DNA of 64,000 nt from Streptococcus oralis (GTDB taxonomy: Bacteria > Bacillota > Bacilli > Lactobacillales > Streptococcaceae): the NCBI RefSeq assembly GCF_004127215.1, contig NZ_QEWJ01000001.1, positions 248,001-312,000 on the forward strand, in the 5' to 3' direction. This document shows, piece by piece, positions 1-8,312 of this stretch. The notes beneath the pieces are model-generated. The model searched no databases and was not told the origin of the DNA. It saw only the letters and a program-made list of their open reading frames with translations. Each line of letters opens with the position of its first letter. Positions within the stretch are counted from its first letter, which is position 1. Position numbers and translations under genes: made by a program.

Positions 1-2090
1 CCTGTCGTCTTATCCGCTCTTTCAACGCGAATGCGAATCTGTTGCCCCACACGGAAGGTTATTCCTGACTTCTCTCCACGAAGAGTCAAATCACGCTCGT
101 TGAAATGATAAAATTCAGGAAGATTGGTAATGTGAATCAAACCTTCGACTGTATTTGGTAATTCGACAAAGAGACCAAACTTGACAATGCTGGATACAAC
201 CGCATCGTACTCTTCGCCCACGTATTCTTCCATGTACTCAGCCTTTTTCATGGCTTCGACTTCACGCTCTGCCTCGATGGCACGACGCTCACGATTGGAA
301 GACTGGGTCGCAATCTCTGGAATCACTTGCTCAAAATGCTCTGCTATTTCCTTGGAACGTCCATAGTCGCGAATCATCCGATGGACTAGTAGGTCTGGAT
401 AACGGCGAATCGGACTGGTAAAGTGAGTGTAATAGTCCGCAGCAAGTCCATAGTGGCCGTGATTGTGCTCCGAATAACGAGCTTGTTGCATAGAACGGAG
501 AAGCATCATAGATAATACATCCGCATATGGCTCTCCCTCAACAGCACGCATGATGTCTTGGAGGGCCTCCTGGCTAATCTCACTGGCAGTCCCATAAATG
601 CGCAAGCCAAAGCTCGAAGCATAATCAATAAACTTCTGAACTTTTTCAGCCTTGGGCTCCTCATGAATCCGATAGATAAAAGGTAGATCCATCTTGCTGA
701 AGTGCTCGGCAACCGTTTCGTTGGCAATCAGCATGAAGGACTCAATCATGCGCTCAGCAACGCCGCGTTGACGAAGGACAATATCCACAGGCTTGCCTTT
801 TTTATCCACCAAAATCTTAGCTTCACTGGTATCAAAATTAAGGGCACCACGTTTCTCACGCATGTTTTCTAGCCTTTCATGAAGCTTGGCCATTAACTCG
901 ATACTAGGAACAATTCTCTTAAACTCTTGTCTCTTTTCCTCATCGCCAGCCAGAATGTCATTGACAGCGCTATAGGTCATACGAAAACTTGTCTTGATAA
1001 CCGTTTGTGTGATAGTGTAGTTGACTACATGACCATGCTTATCAATTTCCATAATGGCAGACTGGGTCAGGCGGTCAACTTGAGGATTGAGAGAGCAGAT
1101 ACCATTTGACAAACGCTCTGGAAGCATTGGAACCACTCGGTCTGTCACATAGACAGACGTCGCGCGGTTAAGAGCTTCCTTGTCAAGGGCAGAACCCTCG
1201 GTCACATAGTAGGAAACATCCGCGATGTGAACTCCGAGTTTGATATTGCCATTTTTCAAAGCCTTGATATGCACCGCGTCGTCCAAGTCCTTGGCATCCG
1301 CACCGTCAATGGTAAATGTAAGCTCATCTCTCAAATCAAGACGCCCTTCCATATCCTTTTCTGTGGGAGCATCAGGCACACTTTCTGCTTCTTTAAGGAC
1401 AGCCTCTGGAAACTCGGATACGATATCCATAGACTCCAAAACCTCAAGAACATCAATACCTGGATCTGTCGAATGCCCTACCACGTCCAGCACACTAGCG
1501 ACAAAGAAATCGTGTTTCTTACTTGGATATTTATCGATAAAGACCTTGAGAACTTCTGTTCCATCAAGTTTGAGGGCTGGTTTCTTAACATAGATGGGTT
1601 GGCTGATTTTCTGATTCTTTGAACGAATGTAACCCGCATACTTGGGCTTTTCCTGATCTAGAACGATTTGGCCGACAACTGTTGTCAGACTATGCTCTAG
1701 GATATCGATAATTTTGGCTTCCGCCGCTGTTCCCTTGTTACGATCAGCGACTTTCTTGATGACAACCTCAACAGTATCGCCATCAATAGCATAGTTGACA
1801 TCGTTTTTCCCTACAAAAAGGTCGTCCTCCTCGCCTTCCAGACTGACAAAGCCAAAGCCATTTTTATGGGCATGAAAAATCCCCTTGAGAGTAATCTCAT
1901 GTTTCTTCTTTTGGTCCAGACATAAGCTACCATCTTCTCCAAATCGAATCTGGTGCTTTCTTTCCATCAGAGACAGGGTTTTAATCAACTCACGAAAATC
2001 CTTGGATCCATCCTTTCCGAGAGCCTGAGCCAGGTCATTTACCGTCACTCGCCCCTTCTCTTGCAAATATTCTTTTATTCTATCTTTCAT
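1..2090 (-). CDS. rnr: ribonuclease R, 3' end cut by window edge
   Basis: Processive 3'-5' exoribonuclease that degrades structured RNA. I read 696 codons from an ATG at 2090 and the frame is still open at base 1, so the C-terminal end is outside the window. Visible in order: an N-terminal winged-helix region (start MKDRIKEYLQEKGRVTVNDL), cold-shock-like folds, then the RNB catalytic domain with the acidic cluster DGADAKDLDDAVHI (about residues 255-270) and HIADVSYYV, and finally the start of the S1 domain (VVSSIVKFGLFVELPNTVEG). It follows secG on the same strand with about 95 bases between them, the rpmG-secG-rnr order known in pneumococcus. A weak SD (AGAAAG) precedes the start. Confidence 0.95.
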   Translation of the reverse strand, partial: MKDRIKEYLQEKGRVTVNDLAQALGKDGSKDFRELIKTLSLMERKHQIRFGEDGSLCLDQKKKHEITLKGIFHAHKNGFGFVSLEGEEDDLFVGKNDVNYAIDGDTVEVVIKKVADRNKGTAAEAKIIDILEHSLTTVVGQIVLDQEKPKYAGYIRSKNQKISQPIYVKKPALKLDGTEVLKVFIDKYPSKKHDFFVASVLDVVGHSTDPGIDVLEVLESMDIVSEFPEAVLKEAESVPDAPTEKDMEGRLDLRDELTFTIDGADAKDLDDAVHIKALKNGNIKLGVHIADVSYYVTEGSALDKEALNRATSVYVTDRVVPMLPERLSNGICSLNPQVDRLTQSAIMEIDKHGHVVNYTITQTVIKTSFRMTYSAVNDILAGDEEKRQEFKRIVPSIELMAKLHERLENMREKRGALNFDTSEAKILVDKKGKPVDIVLRQRGVAERMIESFMLIANETVAEHFSKMDLPFIYRIHEEPKAEKVQKFIDYASSFGLRIYGTASEISQEALQDIMRAVEGEPYADVLSMMLLRSMQQARYSEHNHGHYGLAADYYTHFTSPIRRYPDLLVHRMIRDYGRSKEIAEHFEQVIPEIATQSSNRERRAIEAEREVEAMKKAEYMEEYVGEEYDAVVSSIVKFGLFVELPNTVEGLIHITNLPEFYHFNERDLTLRGEKSGITFRVGQQIRIRVERADKTT

Positions 2091-2185
2091 ATTTTCTTTC
2101 TAGATTTTTATAATTTTTTTGATGGATAACTTTAGTAAACATTATTCAAAATAAAAATAGGCTAAGACCTAGTCTCGCCCATTTC

Positions 2186-2419
2186 TTATCTACTTGATAA
2201 TACCGTCAGTGCTAAGGCAATGGCTAGCCAGAAAAAGACTAAAACACCTGTCAAACGTTGCATCACGGCTTCAAAACCACGCGCTTTACTACGTTCAAAC
2301 AAATCACCTGAGCTGGCATCAAATACATTGCTGGATTGGTTCTTGGTTGGTTGCATGAAAATCGCAATCACAATCACAACAGATAATACTAATAAAATGG
2401 TTAATAATAGGTTGTACAT
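2186..2419 (-). CDS. secG: preprotein translocase subunit SecG
   Basis: A 77-residue protein with two hydrophobic segments (residues about 3-22 and 55-75) joined by a polar loop, the standard SecG topology. SecG assists SecYE/SecA in protein export at the plasma membrane. The start at 2419 has a good SD (AAGGAG, 7 bases upstream). It sits between rpmG and rnr on the same strand. Length and the segment DLFERSKARGFE are typical of streptococcal SecG. Confidence 0.93.
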   Translation of the reverse strand: MYNLLLTILLVLSVVIVIAIFMQPTKNQSSNVFDASSGDLFERSKARGFEAVMQRLTGVLVFFWLAIALALTVLSSR

Positions 2420-2458
2420 ATCAAACTCCTTAAAATCCCTATTATTTTACCATAAATT

Positions 2459-2608
2459 CTATTTAGATTCAAGATGTAGGGTTACTTTTCTTTCCTTGGG
2501 ACAATACTTTAAAACTTCAATCTTGTCTGGGTGGGTTTTGGAGTTCTTACTGGTTAGATAATTTATGCTGCCACAAGAGGAGCATTTGAGATTGATTTTT
2601 ACTCGCAC
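2459..2608 (-). CDS. rpmG: 50S ribosomal protein L33
   Basis: A 49-residue L33-type protein: it begins [20 protein letters not shown] and contains the zinc-ribbon cysteine pair CSSC, with a single later cysteine (YC near residue 38). The start codon is GTG at 2608 and shares one base with the TAG stop of the upstream pmrA remnant (TAGTG), so translation was probably coupled to pmrA. Since pmrA now has a nonsense codon, any such coupling depends on the downstream part of pmrA still being translated. Followed by secG. Confidence 0.88.
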
Positions 2609-3825
2609 TAGATTTCCTTTACTTTTAATAACGATCTAAATTGCACCACGTTAAATAGACAACTGAAAGCCACACAGGCTGCTGTCGCATAAAAGACAGC
2701 ATGGTAGCCCAAATAGCCTGCAACTGCGGATCCCGCCATGGGACCAACAACACCTCCAAGATAGAAAAAGACTTGGTTAAATGCAAAAATCCTTGAAATG
2801 CCTACTTTGGGAGTCATCTTACTAAGTAATGCATTGACACCCGGTATGAGAGCGCCCGTTCCCAAACCAAAGAGAAAACGGTACAAGCCAAGTTGAAGGG
2901 GGCTGGTCGCATGGGCACAAAGAAGGTAAATGATGACTGAATACATCTGAGCCAGAATAAGAAGTCGATGATTCCCTAGCTTATCACCAAGCTTTCCCAT
3001 CACTCCAGCGCTCATCATACTAGAAAATCCCATACTAGATACAATCAAGCCTGAGACGAAGAGGAGATTTTCGTTCTGCCCTAAGTCCCGCACATAGAGA
3101 GCTAGAATGGGGCCAATTGATTGAGCTGAAAATTGAATGACAAAGCTCGTCAAAAATAGGTTCGCTAAAAGCCTAGGATACTTGAAAGAAGAAAATACTT
3201 CTTTCGTTGGGATAGCCTTCTCCTTAGCTACTGGCTGAAAATCTTCCTTGATAAAGAAAATAGTTAAGATTGCAGCTACAAATAAGAAAGCACCTACCAA
3301 TAAAAAGACATTACGAATGCCAAAAATTTCAGCAATAAAACCTCCAACAAAGGGACCCGTTAGTGTTCCTGCAACAACACCTGTAGATAGAGTTCCCAGA
3401 GCTGCTCCCGACTTATCTTTAGGTACCTGACTAGCAATCAAGGCTGTTGCATTGGGGACAAATCCAGTAAATACACCATTAAGCAAGCGCAGAAAGAGTA
3501 GTCAATAGATATTCGGAACAAAGGCCAAACCTCCCATAGTAATGGTCATGGCAAGGCCTGCTCGAATCATCATGGGTTTTCGACCGTACTTGTCAGCAAG
3601 AATGCCCCAGATGGGAGAAACCAAAGCTGCGGAAACAGCTGAAACTGAGATGGCTAATCCAGCATAGAAAGCAACCTGATCCTGTTCGATTCCCAACTGC
3701 TCCACAAAGATAGGCATAAAAGGGACGACTAAGGATATACTGGCCCCAGTTAGAAAACTACCAAACCAGGCGACACGAAGATTCTCTTTCCAACTAATCT
3801 CTTGCACAGCTATCGCCTCCTTCAA
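2608..3825 (-). pseudogene. pmrA: PmrA-type multidrug efflux MFS transporter, interrupted by an in-frame TGA
   Basis: Two open segments in one frame, 107 codons (3825-3505) and the remainder to 2608, are separated only by a TGA at 3504-3502. Together they give about 399 residues, the length of pneumococcal PmrA, a 12-TM major-facilitator antiporter exporting fluoroquinolones and dyes. The family motif GILADKYGRKPMM (TM2-TM3 loop) is intact. At the stop the text reads FVPNIY-stop-LLFLRLLNG, and PmrA homologues have Trp there, so one TGG-to-TGA change explains the break. The downstream part could restart at MLNGVF (3486) but would lack the first three to four helices. The 5' end overlaps the coaE 3' end by 32 bases. 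Confidence 0.85.
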
Positions 3826-4399
3826 GTAACTTGACTACTTGACTCACAAGCTGATCACGACTGCCATTGTTATCTAATATACGACTCGCCAATTTTCTCT
3901 TTTCTGCTAAAGACCACTGGGTAGCCAGACGCGACTCGGCGACTTCCTTAGAAAGATGATCCCGTTTCATGAAACGTTCTAATTGGATATCATAGTCCAC
4001 ATAGACCAGCCACGTTTCATCAAACCAGTTGGCATATCCCTGTTCAAAAAGCAGGGGAATATCCATGAAAAAAATTGCTTCTGTCTGGGCTAACTGATCT
4101 CGCAATGCTGCCAGTTCCTCACGAATTATCTCTCCTTGTGTTTGCTTAGACCATTCCTGATCCTCAGGATTTGAAAAGATGAGACTAGCTAGGAGAGGGC
4201 GATTGAGTTCTCCACTTTCTAAGATAATTTCCTGTCCAAAATGCTGAACTAAGACCTGATATAGACGCCCACCAGGTCTTTGTAGCTGGTGGACAAGTCG
4301 GTCAGCATCTACCACTTGAAAGCCTTGCTGTCGAAGATAAGTTGTCACAGTTGATTTACCCGAAGCAATTCCTCCTGTGATTCCAATGATTTTTCCCAT
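3794..4399 (-). CDS. coaE: dephospho-CoA kinase
   Basis: Last step of CoA synthesis: ATP-dependent phosphorylation of dephospho-CoA, cytosolic. 201 residues starting [17 protein letters not shown], which contains the P-loop GGIASGKS (residues 8-15). It also carries the CoaE landmarks VVDADRLVHQL, the DIPLLFE motif and the LID-region arginines. A longer in-frame start exists at 4426, but 4399 is preferred because it overlaps the mutM stop as TGATG, giving translational coupling. The 3' end runs 32 bases into the pmrA reading frame. Confidence 0.94.
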   Translation of the reverse strand: MGKIIGITGGIASGKSTVTTYLRQQGFQVVDADRLVHQLQRPGGRLYQVLVQHFGQEIILESGELNRPLLASLIFSNPEDQEWSKQTQGEIIREELAALRDQLAQTEAIFFMDIPLLFEQGYANWFDETWLVYVDYDIQLERFMKRDHLSKEVAESRLATQWSLAEKRKLASRILDNNGSRDQLVSQVVKLLEGGDSCARD

Positions 4400-5223
4400 C
4401 AGTCCCTCCTTTGACACTGAGGACAAAAATGAGTTCCCCTTCCGCCAAGCTGGAATTTCTCAATGATGGTGCCACAGCATGAACATGCTTGACCAGTCTT
4501 ATCATAGACCTGATGGAAATCCTGCATGGTTCCATCTTCCCCAAAGGCATTGGTATAGGTTCGAATGGTTGATCCGCCTTTTTCAACTGCCTGTCCCAAA
4601 ACAGCAATGGTCTGGTCATGAATGGCTGTCGCTTCTGCTACTGTCAAAGTTTGGGAAGCTCTAGCTGGATGGACCTGAGCCCGCCAGAGGACCTCATCCA
4701 CATAGATATTTCCAAGACCAGCGACCAAGGTTTGGTCTAGGAGATGGGATTTGATAGGCTTTTTAGATTTGGCTAGGGCAGCTTGAAAGACCTGCAAATC
4801 AAAGTCCTGCTCCCTTGGCTCAGGTCCTAGTTTTTTAGAAACAAAGTAAGCTTCCAATAGGTCGGGTGCCAGCAGTTCCATAGTACCAAACTTGCGTACA
4901 TCCTCATAAACAAGCGTGCCCCCATCTTCAAACCGAATGAAAACATGGGCATGCTTGCGTTCAGGTACCTGGTCTGGATAGTAAAAATACTTTCCTTCCA
5001 TTCGCAGATGGGAAATCAAGACCTTGTCTGTCAGGTAAAAAAGTAGATATTTTCCACGACGCCCCATGGACTCAACAATCTGACCAGGCACTCCCTTTTG
5101 AAACTCGTCCAAATCTGTCTTGATCATCTTAGGATAAGCAATCTCTATACTAGAAATTTTCTTTCCCAAAATCAATTTTTCTAAGCCACGACGAACGGTT
5201 TCAACCTCAGGTAATTCAGGCAT
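4399..5223 (-). CDS. mutM: formamidopyrimidine-DNA glycosylase (MutM/Fpg)
   Basis: Base-excision repair enzyme removing 8-oxoguanine and FaPy lesions, with AP-lyase activity. 274 residues. The mature N-terminus [13 protein letters not shown] carries the catalytic proline and Glu, and the C-terminal zinc finger uses CSCC and CPQC cysteine pairs (about residues 243-272). The start at 5223 follows AAGGAGGAACC. A 14-codon upstream extension would put residues ahead of the catalytic proline and is rejected. It is followed directly by coaE. Confidence 0.95.
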   Translation of the reverse strand: MPELPEVETVRRGLEKLILGKKISSIEIAYPKMIKTDLDEFQKGVPGQIVESMGRRGKYLLFYLTDKVLISHLRMEGKYFYYPDQVPERKHAHVFIRFEDGGTLVYEDVRKFGTMELLAPDLLEAYFVSKKLGPEPREQDFDLQVFQAALAKSKKPIKSHLLDQTLVAGLGNIYVDEVLWRAQVHPARASQTLTVAEATAIHDQTIAVLGQAVEKGGSTIRTYTNAFGEDGTMQDFHQVYDKTGQACSCCGTIIEKFQLGGRGTHFCPQCQRRD

Positions 5224-5238
5224 GGTTCCTCCTTCTGT

Positions 5239-5267
5239 AAAAACAAGAAGCAGGCATGAGCCCACCT
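5239..5267 (-). terminator. probable intrinsic terminator after the era 3' duplicate
   Basis: On the minus strand an 8-bp stem with three G-U pairs (AGGTGGGC / GCCTGCTT, loop TCAT) is followed by CTTGTTTTT. It lies just after the stop of the duplicated era end and ahead of the mutM SD, so it would separate mutM from the inserted genes. Confidence 0.5.
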
Positions 5268-5271
5268 CTAC

Positions 5272-5685
5272 TTAGTATTCTTTTTCATTATAGCCAAAGT
5301 CAGCCAAATCTAGCTTTTTATCACGCCAGTTTTTCTTGACCTTGACCCAAGTTTCTAGGAAGACCTTGTCCCCTAGCATGAGTTCGATATCACGACGGGC
5401 CATAGTCCCAATTTTCTTAAGCATAGCGCCACCTTTTCCGATGACAATGCCTTTTTGGCTATCGCGCTCGACCATAATGGTCGCCCGAATATGAACCTTG
5501 TCGGTCTCTTCGTCACGCTTCATGGAGTCAACTACCACTGCAACTGAGTGAGGAATTTCTTCACGAGTTAAATGAAGAACTTTCTCACGAATCATTTCTG
5601 AAACCAAGAAACGCTCATGTTTTCTTATCGCCTCGCAACTGCAGAAGCACACGACCCTCCTCGTCTGCCAGAATTCCACCAGCAA
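5272..5685 (-). pseudogene. duplicated 3' third of era (KH domain) fused out of frame to Nudix sequence
   Basis: From about 5612 down to the stop at 5272 the translation is nearly identical to Era residues about 184-299, including the KH-domain loop [11 protein letters not shown]. Only one residue differs in what I compared (GIVIGKGG against GIIIGKGG). The GTPase domain is absent. The first 24 codons of this open frame are Nudix sequence read in the wrong frame, so the ORF is a junction artefact. At DNA level the roughly 110 bases nearest the stop are identical to era, while the rest carries many synonymous differences. Whether it is translated is unknown; a free KH domain could in principle compete with Era for 16S rRNA. 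Confidence 0.85.
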
Positions 5686-5749
5686 AATTCAGTATAACCT
5701 TATCATGCCTCACCTTGGAGCGAATATAGGAAATATAGTCTTGGGTCAT
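5615..5749 (-). pseudogene. 5' fragment of a Nudix hydrolase gene
   Basis: From ATG 5749 the frame gives 44 residues starting MTQDYISYIRSKVRHDKVIL and containing [20 protein letters not shown], the N-terminal strand region of MutT/Nudix enzymes. It then meets TGA at 5617-5615. Nudix proteins normally continue with a W-x-x-PGG segment and the Nudix box; here the sequence switches to era at this point, around acatgagcg. The gene is therefore a truncated remnant without catalytic residues. Confidence 0.75.
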
Positions 5750-5761
5750 ATTTAATACTTT

Positions 5762-6310
5762 CTAATCTAAATTTTCAATATCATTTATAAAAAACGATAG
5801 CAAGGCTTTTTCTTTAACTCTTGAGACACCTAAATCATTTCTCATTTCATTCATTAGTTGTTCTGAGATTTTGAGTAATTTTTTACCATCCGAATCAGAA
5901 GTAGCAACTTTTCGGAATTCCATCCATTTTTCGACAACTTTTCTAGAACCCCATAACGTTATTTCTTTACTAAATTTTATCAAATCTGCAATTTGTTCCT
6001 CAGATGGATATGGCGAATTTTCTTTATCAGATTGATTTATTTTATATATCATTTCAACAAAATGATAATAAGCCGTTTCACGTTTTTGCGTTAAATATTG
6101 TAACCTAGTCTGCTTTATATCAAAAATTACTTTAAATGTAGTCGTAGCAATGGTGACAAATCCTGTAATAATCGCAACAACTATGATTGCATCATATGTT
6201 TTTAGAATGGAGAACAACTTCAAAAACCAATTGAAAGAAAAATACAATACTCCTAAAATTAGTAGCAGACCTACCAAACCTAAAAAAGTATTTCTTTTAT
6301 TTCCCTGCAT
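5762..6310 (-). CDS. uncharacterised two-TM membrane protein with cytosolic helical domain (accessory cargo)
   Basis: 182 residues. Two strongly hydrophobic segments (about 9-33 and 40-62) are followed by a charged, mostly helical C-terminal half with FSKEITLWGSRKVVEKWMEF and a terminal MRNDLGVS motif. I associate the pattern K-x-EAYxxF...LWGS...MRxDLG with small membrane proteins of accessory regions, but no function is known to me. It is visibly AT-richer than era and mutM on either side, has only a weak SD, and lies between intact era and the duplicated era end together with a Nudix fragment. Acquisition by transfer is likely. Confidence 0.7.
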   Translation of the reverse strand: MQGNKRNTFLGLVGLLLILGVLYFSFNWFLKLFSILKTYDAIIVVAIITGFVTIATTTFKVIFDIKQTRLQYLTQKRETAYYHFVEMIYKINQSDKENSPYPSEEQIADLIKFSKEITLWGSRKVVEKWMEFRKVATSDSDGKKLLKISEQLMNEMRNDLGVSRVKEKALLSFFINDIENLD

Positions 6311-6418
6311 AGTCCCACTTTATTAATCCCTTCACTTTACATAGAAATTTTTAATCATAAGAAGATAACCAACCCAAACTCCTCGACTTATAACTAAACA
6401 TCAAGCTACTCTTAAGTT

Positions 6419-7318
6419 TTAATACTCCTTCTCATTATAGCCAAAGTCAGCCAAATCTAGCTTTTTATCACGCCAGTTTTTCTTGACCTTGACCCAAGTT
6501 TCTAGGAAGACCTTGTCCCCTAGCATGAGTTCGATATCACGACGAGCCATAGTCCCAATTTTCTTGAGCATAGCGCCACCTTTACCGATGATGATACCCT
6601 TTTGGCTATCGCGCTCGACCATGATGGTAGCTCGGATATGAACCTTGTCTGTCTCTTCGTCACGTTTCATAGAGTCAACCACTACTGCGACTGAGTGAGG
6701 AATCTCTTCACGAGTTAGGTGCAAAACTTTCTCACGAATCATCTCTGAGACCAAGAAACGCTCTGGGTGATCTGTGATTTGATCAGCTGGGAAATACTGG
6801 AAACCTTCCTCCAGATTTTCACTAAGAATGTCGATTAGACGAGAAACATTATTTCCCTGAAGGGCTGAGATAGGCACAATCTCCTTAAAGTCCATCTGGT
6901 TACGGAAGTCATCTATCTGAGCCAGAAGTTGGTCTGGGTGGACCTTGTCAATCTTATTGACCACCAAAATCACTGGAACCTTGGCTGCTTTCAGACGCTC
7001 GATAATCATGTCGTCGCCTTTACCACGTGGCTCATCAGCTGGCACCATGAATAGAACAGTATCCACTTCACGAAGGGTACTATAGGCAGATTCCACCATG
7101 AAATCCCCAAGAGCTGTTTTAGGCTTGTGAATTCCTGGTGTGTCGATAAAGACGATTTGTTCCTTATCCGTGGTGTAAATCCCCATGATTTTATTGCGCG
7201 TTGTTTGCGCCTTGTCACTCATGATGGCAATCTTTTGCCCCATGACGTGATTTAAAAAGGTTGACTTCCCAACATTGGGACGTCCTAAAATGGCTACAAA
7301 GCCTGATTTAAATGTCAT
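6419..7318 (-). CDS. era: GTPase Era
   Basis: Essential GTPase that binds the 3' end of 16S rRNA during 30S assembly. 299 residues, full length. The G1 motif GRPNVGKS (12-19), G3 DTPG (59-62), G4 NKID (121-124) and G5 SAL are present, followed by the C-terminal KH domain with GKGG (about 240). The start at 7318 follows AAGAGGAAATT. It lies downstream of dgkA and ybeY in the usual streptococcal order. Its 3' end is duplicated about 1.1 kb downstream. Confidence 0.97.
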   Translation of the reverse strand: MTFKSGFVAILGRPNVGKSTFLNHVMGQKIAIMSDKAQTTRNKIMGIYTTDKEQIVFIDTPGIHKPKTALGDFMVESAYSTLREVDTVLFMVPADEPRGKGDDMIIERLKAAKVPVILVVNKIDKVHPDQLLAQIDDFRNQMDFKEIVPISALQGNNVSRLIDILSENLEEGFQYFPADQITDHPERFLVSEMIREKVLHLTREEIPHSVAVVVDSMKRDEETDKVHIRATIMVERDSQKGIIIGKGGAMLKKIGTMARRDIELMLGDKVFLETWVKVKKNWRDKKLDLADFGYNEKEY

Positions 7319-7334
7319 AATTTCCTCTTATTGT

Positions 7335-7730
7335 TTAAAATAGTAAATCCCAAATGCGTGGGAGAAAGATAAGTGCACCAATCACTGCGGCAAGAAGGGA
7401 AACCACAAGCACGGCACCAGCTGCCATGTCCTTGGCTTTCTTTGCCAACATAGAAAAGTGATAGTGACTGGCTAGATCCACCACATTTTCGATAGCAGAG
7501 TTAATAATCTCAAAGGCTACTACCAAGAAAATGCTCATTAGGAGAAAGAGCCATTCGATTCGTGACACCTGAAAAACAAAACCTGCAAGAATGACCACTA
7601 GAGCCGTCACTGCATGTTTTCGCATATTACGTTCTTCCTTAATGGCAGTCAGAATTCCTGTAAGGGCAAATTCTAAACTGGATACCAGGTCACGATTTTT
7701 CCATTTTCGTTTATTGTCTTGTGAGTCCAT
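7335..7730 (-). CDS. dgkA: undecaprenol / diacylglycerol kinase (DgkA family)
   Basis: Small integral membrane kinase, 131 residues with three TM segments (about 44-60, 63-80 and 104-125). In Gram-positives it phosphorylates undecaprenol and so recycles the cell-wall lipid carrier. The family signature [12 protein letters not shown] (about residues 75-86) holds the catalytic Glu and Asn. The start overlaps the end of ybeY by 20 bases, so the two are probably translationally coupled. Followed by era. Confidence 0.93.
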   Translation of the reverse strand: MDSQDNKRKWKNRDLVSSLEFALTGILTAIKEERNMRKHAVTALVVILAGFVFQVSRIEWLFLLMSIFLVVAFEIINSAIENVVDLASHYHFSMLAKKAKDMAAGAVLVVSLLAAVIGALIFLPRIWDLLF

Positions 7731-8208
7731 AGGCTGTCAAAATTTCTTCTTGTAAACTGAACATCTCCGCTTCTTCTTCCGGAGTGTAGTGATCGTAGCC
7801 GTTGATATGTAAAAAGCCGTGTACTGCCAAGAAGCCCATCTCACGCTCAAAGCTGTGACCGTATTCCTCAGCCTGCTCATGCGCTTTATCGATAGAGATG
7901 AAAAGTTCCCCAATATAGGCATCGAACTCAGACATCATTTCTGCTAATTCAGGGTTTTCAAGCAAATCTTCCTCATCAAAGGAGATGTCCAATTCCGGTT
8001 TATATTCAAGGCTGATGACATCTGTCGGGCGATCTGTATCACGATACTCGAGGTTGAGTTCGTGACTACGCTCATTGGTCACAAAAGTAACTGCCATCTC
8101 CTTGTCTTCTTTTCCTATTTTTTGGGCTGCAAATTCCAAAATTTCTTGGGTTTGTTGCAAGATTTCTTGTGAAACTTGACCAGTTTCATCTACCATTTCA
8201 ATATACAT
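7711..8208 (-). CDS. ybeY: endoribonuclease YbeY (16S rRNA maturation)
   Basis: Single-strand-specific metallo-endoribonuclease acting in 16S rRNA 3' maturation and ribosome quality control. 165 residues. The zinc motif [11 protein letters not shown] (H-G-x-L-H-x3-Y-D-H, about 128-138) is complete. First gene of the ybeY-dgkA-era run, transcribed from a promoter that overlaps the divergent pavA promoter. Confidence 0.95.
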   Translation of the reverse strand: MYIEMVDETGQVSQEILQQTQEILEFAAQKIGKEDKEMAVTFVTNERSHELNLEYRDTDRPTDVISLEYKPELDISFDEEDLLENPELAEMMSEFDAYIGELFISIDKAHEQAEEYGHSFEREMGFLAVHGFLHINGYDHYTPEEEAEMFSLQEEILTAYGLTRQ

Positions 8209-8237
8209 GTACTTCTCGATTCTCTTTACTTGGCTTT

Positions 8238-8246
8238 ATTATACCA
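8238..8246 (-). promoter_or_regulatory. extended -10 promoter of ybeY operon
   Basis: TGGTATAAT on the minus strand, about 30 bases upstream of the ybeY ATG. No good -35, as is common with extended -10 promoters in streptococci. Confidence 0.65.
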
Positions 8247-8273
8247 TATTTTCATGATTTTATTCTACCTTTT

Positions 8274-8282
8274 TGATATAAT
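8274..8282 (+). promoter_or_regulatory. extended -10 promoter of pavA
   Basis: TGATATAAT 30 bases before the pavA start, with AAGGAG between. It is divergent from and almost adjacent to the ybeY -10 element (28 bases apart), so the two polymerases would compete for this site. Confidence 0.7.
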
Positions 8283-8312
8283 ACTATGGAATACAATCAC
8301 AAGGAGAGAACG

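Noticed and set aside
2100-2185. Possible terminator between secG and rnr
   Set aside because: The stem TAGG/CCTA is only 4-5 bp, although a T-run follows; cotranscription of secG and rnr is more likely.
5272-5685. A functional 137-residue KH protein
   Set aside because: The first 24 codons are out-of-frame Nudix sequence and there is no SD; treated as a junction ORF.
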